Shown here one piece after another: positions 57,607 to 64,000 of a stretch of DNA of 64,000 nt. The notes under the pieces were generated by a model that was given only the letters and a program-made list of their open reading frames with translations, did not search any database and had not been told where the DNA came from. A program made the position numbers and the translations under genes. How positions within the stretch are numbered: the first letter of the stretch is position 1; each line of letters begins with the position of its first letter. This stretch comes from Isoetes taiwanensis (lineage: Eukaryota > Streptophyta > Lycopodiopsida > Isoetales > Isoetaceae), in the NCBI GenBank assembly GCA_021234155.1, contig JAJEKV010000036.1:9623426-9687425 (forward strand), written 5' to 3'.

Positions 57607-59217
57607 TAAGTTTTATTAGAAGCATTTCTAATTATTATACCACCTATCATTGATAAGACACCAATGCAGGAAGTTAATCACTTGGTCTCGCCCTGTGGAA
57701 CTCTTGAACAAAAAGTTTTATATTATTTCTGGTAATCACAGGATGGGTAATGTCGAGCAACGGATGGAATTTGCTAAAGCATATGCAAAGCGAAGAAGGC
57801 AGGTGTTAAATGAAAATCTCTCCAACAAGGAGTATATTCAGTTATCCATACAGTGCAATGACATAATCACGGACACGGTATATAAAGAGCCATTAATTGA
57901 AAAGTTTTAGCAACTAAGGAATCAGCTCCAGATTTATTTAGCAGGATTGCAGGCATGACGAAAGCAAAAGTTGATCATATCATCATGTTCCTCAGATCCG
58001 CCCATTTGCCAAACTGCATGTACAGTCAAAGTGAGATTCAAAGTAGTTCCAATACTACGTTAGCCATGTCACAATAAACAGAACTGAAACTCGTGTATTG
58101 CCTCTGAAGCCTAAACTGGAGCTATATCTGACTCAGGTGACCAATGCATTGAAAAGCATGCCCTTCCAAAATAACTGCTAACTGGTAACGAAGAGGTGGA
58201 CATAAAAACAAAGAAAAAACATTTGGAGTACTTTACAGGTAAATCAAAGTTCTCTTGGGCAGCAATGGAAGGCAGCTTCGTCCATAAGAGCCAGGCAGAA
58301 ACATTATATGTTTATTACATGGTGAAGGAGCGAGTTCCACTGGGCGGTTGTGTTCTTGATTTTTTCTCGAGCGGAAGCGTCAAGAGTTGCTCTGATGCAA
58401 GGAAAACACAACGTTTCCTTCGAATATGACGATAAGGTATGTCGGTTCCTCAGATCCTTCTTTGAAACTCTAGAGAAAATGGCAAGGCCTACCAAAGAAG
58501 AGGAAGAAGAAAATGTTATGCATGATAAGCCTGGCAGTTTCGACGTGTCGGACATCAACATAACACAGGAGTCAGATCTCAGCAAGATGGATCAAATACT
58601 AGATGCTCTGGATAAGAAAAGTTTCAAAGAGAGGCTACAGGAAACCCGGGCACTGTTAGAAAAGACAGAAAAGGCATCAGCTGAGCTTGACCCACAGTTC
58701 AAAAACCTGGATGCACTGAGCAAAAACCTTGAAAAGATCCTGCCAACGATAACAGGATTTGTAGAAAAACCGCTTCATAATTTCGAATATATGGGAATGT
58801 CTGATGGTGTCTCTGGATGTGAGAGACTAGATGGCGACACCAAAGAGACAGAAGTTGGTTCGCTCTACAAAATACTCTATGGCATTGGAGGATGAAATGT
58901 TGGATAGTTCACAGATGTCAGAGCGTGTGGAAGAGGTCGCAATGAATGTTGATATGCTGGATACAACATGTTATACAGAAATGGACATGTCACAGACGGT
59001 TGCCATTAGAAAGGAGCATGTTAGAAGAATAGCTGCGGAGCTTGGTGTTGATGTAGACACTGTGAAAGAAACTTAGTAAAAAGCGCCTTTGCGCTTATGC
59101 CATGCTTTAATCTTGTCAATAAATGTCTAAAGTTTTTTCATAATTATACATACTTTTTTGATAATTATACTTTTTTGTCAATACATACTTTATGAAGTTT
59201 GTCTACTTTGCATTCTG

Positions 59218-59345
59218 AAAGATCGCGACGACGATTGCATAGATAAGATCTGCCGATTTCTAAGATCAATATTATCTAACCGCACACAGTATATTCTTTA
59301 TGTTTTGCCTTCCCTTCTTGTCCCAAATATCGCTATGACGATCTT
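59218..59345. repeat. Right-flank palindromes of the two-gene element
   Basis: 'AAGATCGCGACGACGATTGC' lies at about 59219-59238. 'TATCGCTATGACGATC' near 59328 is enclosed by 'TCCCAAA' and 'TTTGGGA', giving a 30-bp palindrome. Both match the intron-1 family. Confidence 0.6.
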
Positions 59346-61700
59346 TGGGACCACTAGTGATGGTTCTTGAACCCCACAGTTAATGTTATGACACCTAGAG
59401 GCTATATCTGTACAATCAATTTTTCGACGATTGCAATTTTTTCAAGCAGAATTAATAATTATTAACGCTTCATTCTGGTTGAGAACAACCATTTTTTACT
59501 TTCCCCGAGGTGACCACGACCTATTTTGTTGTCAAACGAGAAAATGAAATTTCTCTAATTAATAAAATCTTGCTTTTTTACGTCATGCCATTGATGTTCC
59601 CCCTAATGCCCACGTATATTGGTGCTTTTAAATGTCCTCTAAGAAGCCCTGGCCACAAGACCTCATGGCAACTAATCCAATGAACTAGTGATAGTTCTCC
59701 TAATATCCACACATGATGGTTCCAGTGAATGTCCTTAAAAAGCATCAAAAACAAGATCTCACAACCACTAAACTAATGGACTAGCTACCAAACCACTAGT
59801 GCTGAATTCACATGGTAGGTAAACGCTCTGCAGATAGATGTGCACTACATTTCAGCTGGCCAATTGGTTGTCAACTTTTTTACATAGCCCCATTTCACCT
59901 TTGTAGCATTGTTGTCGTAGCCCACGGCCCACGGCTATGCAAGAGGATTCCTTTGATCCCCAAGACAAAATAAAATAAAATAAGAGGACCGATGGTAGTT
60001 ACTGAAAGATACTTTTCCTTCCTAGTATTCTAAACTCTTTATTTGTTCCTATATCTTCCTCATACAAATCTTTGTGAAGGATTTTAAAGTCTTACGAACA
60101 TGGAATACTGTGACGCTATCTGGTAGGAGGGAAGTTCACCTCAGTATCTGGATCATCATGTTCATCACTCACATCTAAAAAAATGGAGGCTAATTTGATG
60201 TTTTATGAATTAACCACTATATATTCAAGTGCTGATGTTTGAGAATTAGCTATGTAACTGAGATTACAAAATCTTTTACTGATACTTGAACTGTACTTGA
60301 AACGGCCTCTTGCAACACTCAAATTGTTATCAACCATTTTGCACTTGATGCCAATTTATATTGAACCACTAGGCAGACCATGGATGATTCTCCGAGGACG
60401 GCATGGAATTGCTCAAAATACTCAGGATTAAAACTAGTCCTTGATTCCCTTTCTTTTCTTTCTTATATTTCTTCGCCAAACACTCCATCTTATTCTTCCC
60501 TTGCTTTCCAAAATAATTGTAATTGTAATTGTAATTGTATTGAGTCACGCCTGTTAGACCATCAGGTCCATAGACGAGAAAAGTTACATGCATGTTTTTT
60601 GGTCAACTGAAAAAAAAAGGGAAAAACTAACAAAACTAGACCTTACACATCAAGGTCTTTTGCCATGTCGTAAAGGTCCAGTAGCTCTTTCCTTGACCTG
60701 TCATAATCTTGAAGATACATACCAAGTTTTATAACTGGTAAATTCAAAAGCTCGTGAAAAGAATCGCAGCTGATATCTTTTACCAAATAATCGGTGTTGA
60801 ATTCGCTACTGTTGTGCTATGGCTACGCAATCATCTTGATTCTGAGATCGACTGCCCTGTTTTAACCTTGGATCTGCTTGAATTTCAGAACGTGCATCAT
60901 TGTGCTCCACTACAAGAACTAAAATTCTCTATGAGATTAGATTAAGAGAAGCCTCAAAACTATCCAGGACAGAACCACATGCGTCTAGCACCCAGAAAAG
61001 TACTCTGACCAGTTAAAAATCTATTGATCTGCTGCAAGAACTTCTTATATGAATGCTAATTGTCCACACAAGACGTTCGCGCAAGAAAAATTGGTGGCAA
61101 AACAGTGCAAGTGAAAACATCAAGGCACATAAGCGCCAATGATTTGCTTATGCGAATTCAAGTGATTTGATTAAGAGTATAGGAGACGAATTGGATGCAT
61201 GGTTAAAATTAAGGAGCCAGTAAAAGTTCCTACTCCTTTCCGCAAAAATGCTCCATTTTTAGCTTATTCAAATTCTCCACCAGCATTTCTATCCCATTTC
61301 TGAAGATAGACTTACCCTTGTTTTGGTGATACCTTCGCAGAGGTATCCTTCCGATGAAATCATAGCAAAAAAATAATGTCCGATGGAATCACCCGCCCAA
61401 ACTGCACAGTAAGTGGGTTACTACGCATTTTGAGGGCAGATTTTTGCCCTCTTGGAACTGATCAAATCTGGAGGCGCTTGAGGAGGTTTTTGGTTTGCAG
61501 GGATCAACAAGTCTAATCTCTCTCATTTTGACCAGCATGAAAGTCGCTCGAACTAATTTGGAGCTGGATCGGCTGATATTTTCATGCTAAAAAATCTAAG
61601 AAAAAAAAAATGGACTAATGGGCAAGCACAGTCGGCATGACTAGCGTTATTTTTGTGATTCTGCCGGAAGGGATACCCTGCGAAGGTATCATCAAAACAC
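59346..61700. other. No gene seen
   Basis: AT-rich. A short (TTGTAA)n run lies at 60511-60540. Open frames are short and unsupported. Confidence 0.5.
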
Positions 61701-61707
61701 GAGTATG

Positions 61708-61710
<3 letters not shown>

Positions 61711-61738
<28 letters not shown>
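61711..61738. repeat. Poly(T) run
   Basis: About 27 consecutive T. On the minus strand it would read as a poly(A) tail, but no retroposon body was recognised beside it. Confidence 0.9.
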
Positions 61739-61784
61739 GGAAGGCATGGTTGGTGGGACTTGCACCCGTCTATGTCCCCCATCC

Positions 61785-62092
61785 GATTCTATTTTCACCC
61801 CATTTCTATTACATTATTCGACTATGAGTGCTGTCAAAACAAGAGTAAGGCTATTTTCACTCCATTTCTATTACATTATTTGACTATGACTATCACCCCA
61901 TTTCTATTACATTATTCGACTATGAGTGCTGTCAAAACAAGAGTAAGTCTATTTTCACTCCATTTCTATTACATTATTTGACTATAAGACCTTCCTACTT
62001 GTATTGTGGTGTCTGGAAGTCTGTTTTCACTTCATTTCTATTACATTATTTGACTATAAGACCTTCCTACTTGTATTGTGATGTCTGGAATC
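61785..62092. repeat. Tandem repeat with mixed 38-80 bp units
   Basis: The core 'CCATTTCTATTACATTATT' followed by 'GACTAT' occurs six times. Two alternating spacers ('GCTGTCAAAACAAGAGTAAG' and 'AGACCTTCCTACTTGTATTG') give longer-order units. Confidence 0.92.
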
Positions 62093-63133
62093 ATCATCTT
62101 TTTTTTTTATTGACGGCATTCCAAGGCTGGAATCATCTCCATCATCCCCCTCTTATGCTAGATTATCTGCAACAGGAATCTAAGTTGAAGGAAAATTTCG
62201 AAGCATAAAAAGCTCAGTGAATACAATTGACATCGCGCTGCAGCCACATGGGCAGCGCAAATAGCAACCCATTTCCACGCATATTTGAGGGATCTCGTGG
62301 ATTTTAATCCAATAAACTAGCTACTAAACCACTAGAAGAGAGATACTATTATTCTGTTGATAGCATGTTCATATGAACAAAGATAAAACAGTAGTTACAG
62401 ACATCTTTTTTGCTGCTAATTTTGTTCAAAGGCATCTACATCTCCAATGTAGATATATCTACTATGGCATTCTACAATTCAACCTGAAGTTGCTGAGATC
62501 AACTAATTGAATTCTATTTAAGTCTTACATGCCATGTTCTTGGTAATTAGAAAAGGCAGGTTCCAAACATCGAGACCGAATAGGAAGAAGCTAACAAATT
62601 CCGAGCCCAAATAGAAACAGCGAACAAATTCATCGCACTAATTGCAATGTCTTGATGTAATTTACTGTTACATTGATCTAGCCGATGCATATGGCATCTT
62701 CCAAAATGCATTACCTTTTCTGCCATGGCCATTAAGCTGAGAAAACTACTAACAAATTCTTATCTTTCAAAACCATATGATAACCGTGGAAGACAAAAAT
62801 TTTAAAAATTGCAGCCAAAATAAACACAATAAACATACCTGATACCCAAATATATGCTGACAGCCTCCAGTGAACCCTCTATCAATTTATCTCTTTGTAA
62901 TTGATTAATGTCCTCTCATTATCAATAGTAAAACATTTCATTCAATTCAGCATCACGAGCAATATTCGATTATACACTCTGCTCCTTATAATTTATGGTT
63001 ATGAAATGGATTTCAAGAAATTAGCAATTATGTACCTCTATATAAAGCAACTCATTTTCCTTCTAACAAAAAGCGCACTGCTTTGCCAAGTCAGGTCGTA
63101 ACTCAAGTCAAATCAATTTGGTGCCTCTAACAT
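62093..63133. other. No gene seen; downstream flank of the eIF4B-like gene
   Basis: AT-rich. The part next to 63134 probably holds the 3' UTR of that minus-strand gene. Confidence 0.45.
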
Positions 63134-64000
63134 TCACCACGGCTGTGATCTGTTTAAAGTATGTTTGTCCCTGTCATCTAAATCATTACGCTCATTACGG
63201 CCCCACCGTCTATCTTTCTCTCCTTCTCTTACCCAAATATCTGGACCCCGTGCCTCATTTCTAGGAGGCTCATATGATCGGCCAGAATCACTACGTCCAG
63301 ATCGGGAACTAGGCCTATCACCTCTCTGTGAAAATCGGACCTTGTCGTCGAGTGCTCTAATCAACTGTTCAAGCTCCTTTTGTTTTTGAGAGATTTGCAC
63401 ATCCACATCATGCAAGCCATTTTCTTCTGCTTCTAAAGGCTCTTGTGGAACAACACCATTCTCAGGTCTTGATGTCTTGGCTTCTTGAACAAGTGCCTTG
63501 ATTTCCTCCTTCAGCTTAATTTCCTCCTCAGTTTCAGTCCTGAAGCATCAATATGAAATCGAAGTCAGATAAGAAAATCCAACAGCAGAATACTAACATA
63601 TCTAATACACTTAAACCAAAGCAACTACAAACCTGTCTACAGATCGGTGCTCTAACTCAAAATCAATCTTGCGCCAGTCCATGCCCTTCTCCTGAAGTAA
63701 AACTTCACGGGGTTTTGCATCACCAAATGGGTTGACTTTAGGTCTAGGTTTTGCCACAGCATCAGTGTACAAATCTGGTGTATCTGGTCGACTTAATGAC
63801 CTGTTGGAATGACTGCTGGGAGGACGCATATCATCTGCCTCAAGTTTCCTCAGATCAACGCCTTTTTCTGCAAGAACCTCTTCCCGAGGACGAGCATTCC
63901 CAAAAGGATTGGGCTTTGTCGTGCTCTTAGGAACATCAACTGAGCTGGGAGTAGTGGCTTCGCCTTCCTTTTCAATTGCAGCTGCAGGTATATTAGGATC
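63134..64000 (-). CDS. Eukaryotic translation initiation factor 4B-like protein, C-terminal part
   Basis: Two exons are visible: 64000-63633 (continues beyond the window) and 63539-63134. They are joined by a 93-bp GT-AG intron that keeps frame and end in TGA. Two copies of the plant eIF4B motif are clear: 'KPNPFGNARPREEVLAEKG' and 'KVNPFGDAKPREVLLQEKG'. An acidic coiled stretch ('TETEEEIKLKEEIKALVQEA') follows, then an Arg/Ser/Gly-rich tail ('SSRSGRSDSGRSYEPP') suited to RNA binding, ending 'LNRSQPW'. In this family the protein helps the eIF4A helicase and 40S recruitment during cap-dependent initiation. The sequence is intact here. The N-terminus lies to the right of the window. Confidence 0.9.

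Larger units (their letters stand above)
53125..59076 (+). pseudogene. ParB-like / DNA methyltransferase fusion protein, interrupted by a MULE
   Basis: Exon 1 (53125-53151, 'MSRAPPSKK') and exon 2 (from 53528) are joined by a 376-bp GT-AG intron that keeps frame. Exon 2 holds a domain I cannot name ('SRKWCMEIAQAKPHMAGD', 'YGWNLPSYDSLSLSGIKCN'), then a Pro/Ser-rich linker. After the MULE comes 'LITWSRPVELLNKKFYIISG' continuing 'NHRMGNVEQR', a ParB-like pattern (SGNHR), and 'LFSRIAGMTKAKVDHIIMFL'. Then 'GSFVHKSQAETLYVYYM', 'GGCVLDFFSSGS' and 'RVALMQGKHNVSFEYDD' match the C-terminal AdoMet-binding half of beta-class N6/N4 DNA methyltransferases. The tail is coiled-coil ('MDQILDALDKKSFKERLQET'). 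The catalytic (D/N)PPY motif, expected between ParB and AdoMet parts, is not visible. Lesions are TAG at 53747, frameshifts near 54120, 54510, 57905, 58385 and 58860, and stops at 58070-58190. AATAAA lies at about 59119. Confidence 0.6.
48664..59345. mobile_element. Candidate two-gene DNA transposon (DUF7869 transposase plus ParB/methyltransferase), decayed
   Basis: Two divergent decayed genes share a spacer of about 1 kb, and an unusual set of related 20-bp palindromes marks the spacer, the first intron of the plus-strand gene and both outer flanks (48664, 59218, 59326). The limits given are the outermost palindromes; terminal inverted repeats and target-site duplications were not found. A MULE (54690-57606) sits inside as a later insertion, so the element itself would be about 7.8 kb. 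That the two genes belong together is inferred from their divergent arrangement and shared palindromes. They could instead be unrelated neighbours. Confidence 0.5.

Noticed and set aside
57990-58010. 'SDPPI' as the methyltransferase (D/N)PPY motif
   Set aside because: It occurs in a frame broken by stops on both sides, while the neighbouring frame gives the more protein-like 'KVDHIIMFLRSAH'.
60511-60540. Telomere-like repeat
   Set aside because: TTGTAA is not the plant telomere unit (TTTAGGG) and there are only a few copies.

Overview
The window looks like nuclear DNA of a land plant with a large, repeat-rich genome. It is AT-rich, its genes are split by GT-AG introns, and it holds plant-type genes (a tandem-Agenet protein, a secreted GH5 endo-mannanase, an eIF4B-like factor). 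Most of the sequence is decayed transposons, hairpin repeats and gene remnants. No sequence here fixes the species. The mix of MULE, LTR, tRNA-derived and DUF7869-like elements is more like a non-model lineage (gymnosperm, fern or similar) than a compact angiosperm, but that is inference.

Layout. 1-1.1 kb: an unidentified decayed gene, minus strand. 1.07-9.48 kb: three copies of an unnamed repeat of about 1 kb, a possible small acidic-protein gene, and a cluster of about 70-bp hairpins. 9.48-13.93 kb: a composite repeat array that alternates TTCTAGAA-rich blocks, tRNA-like Pol III boxes and 'GGACCGTAGGATC' blocks. 14.1-15.1 kb: a possible retro-inserted coding fragment with a poly(A) tail, and a short mitochondrial 26S rRNA fragment. 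15.66-21.4 kb: an intact five-exon Agenet gene, minus strand. 22.2-22.5 kb: paired MITE-like foldbacks. 25.64-28.70 kb: a truncated LTR retroelement (1.65-kb LTR, primer-binding site, one ORF broken only by TAG codons). 32.45-33.86 kb: a 1.4-kb all-purine tract next to a short palindrome. 42.11-43.33 kb: an intact single-exon mannanase, minus strand. 44.1-47.05 kb: pseudogene fragments like AATF and then ABHD11, joined head to tail. 48.66-59.35 kb: the most unusual region, described below. 61.7-62.1 kb: tandem repeats. 63.1-64 kb: the 3' end of an eIF4B-like gene, minus strand, running off the right edge.

The region worth most attention is 48.66-59.35 kb. Two decayed genes diverge from a spacer of about 1 kb. 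On the minus strand is a DUF7869-type putative transposase. On the plus strand is a multi-domain protein with a ParB-like 'SGNHR' segment followed by the AdoMet-binding half of an N6/N4-type DNA methyltransferase. ParB-methyltransferase fusions are familiar from phages and bacteria, not from plant transposons. Imperfect 20-bp palindromes rich in GATCGCG/CGCGATC lie between the genes, in the first intron and near both outer ends. A separate 2.9-kb MULE with 126-128 bp inverted repeats has inserted into the methyltransferase gene. I read this as a fossil of a two-gene DNA transposon carrying its own ParB/methylase-type protein.

The host genes likely still functional are the Agenet protein, the mannanase and the eIF4B-like factor. 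They have no obvious shared pathway; their closeness looks incidental.
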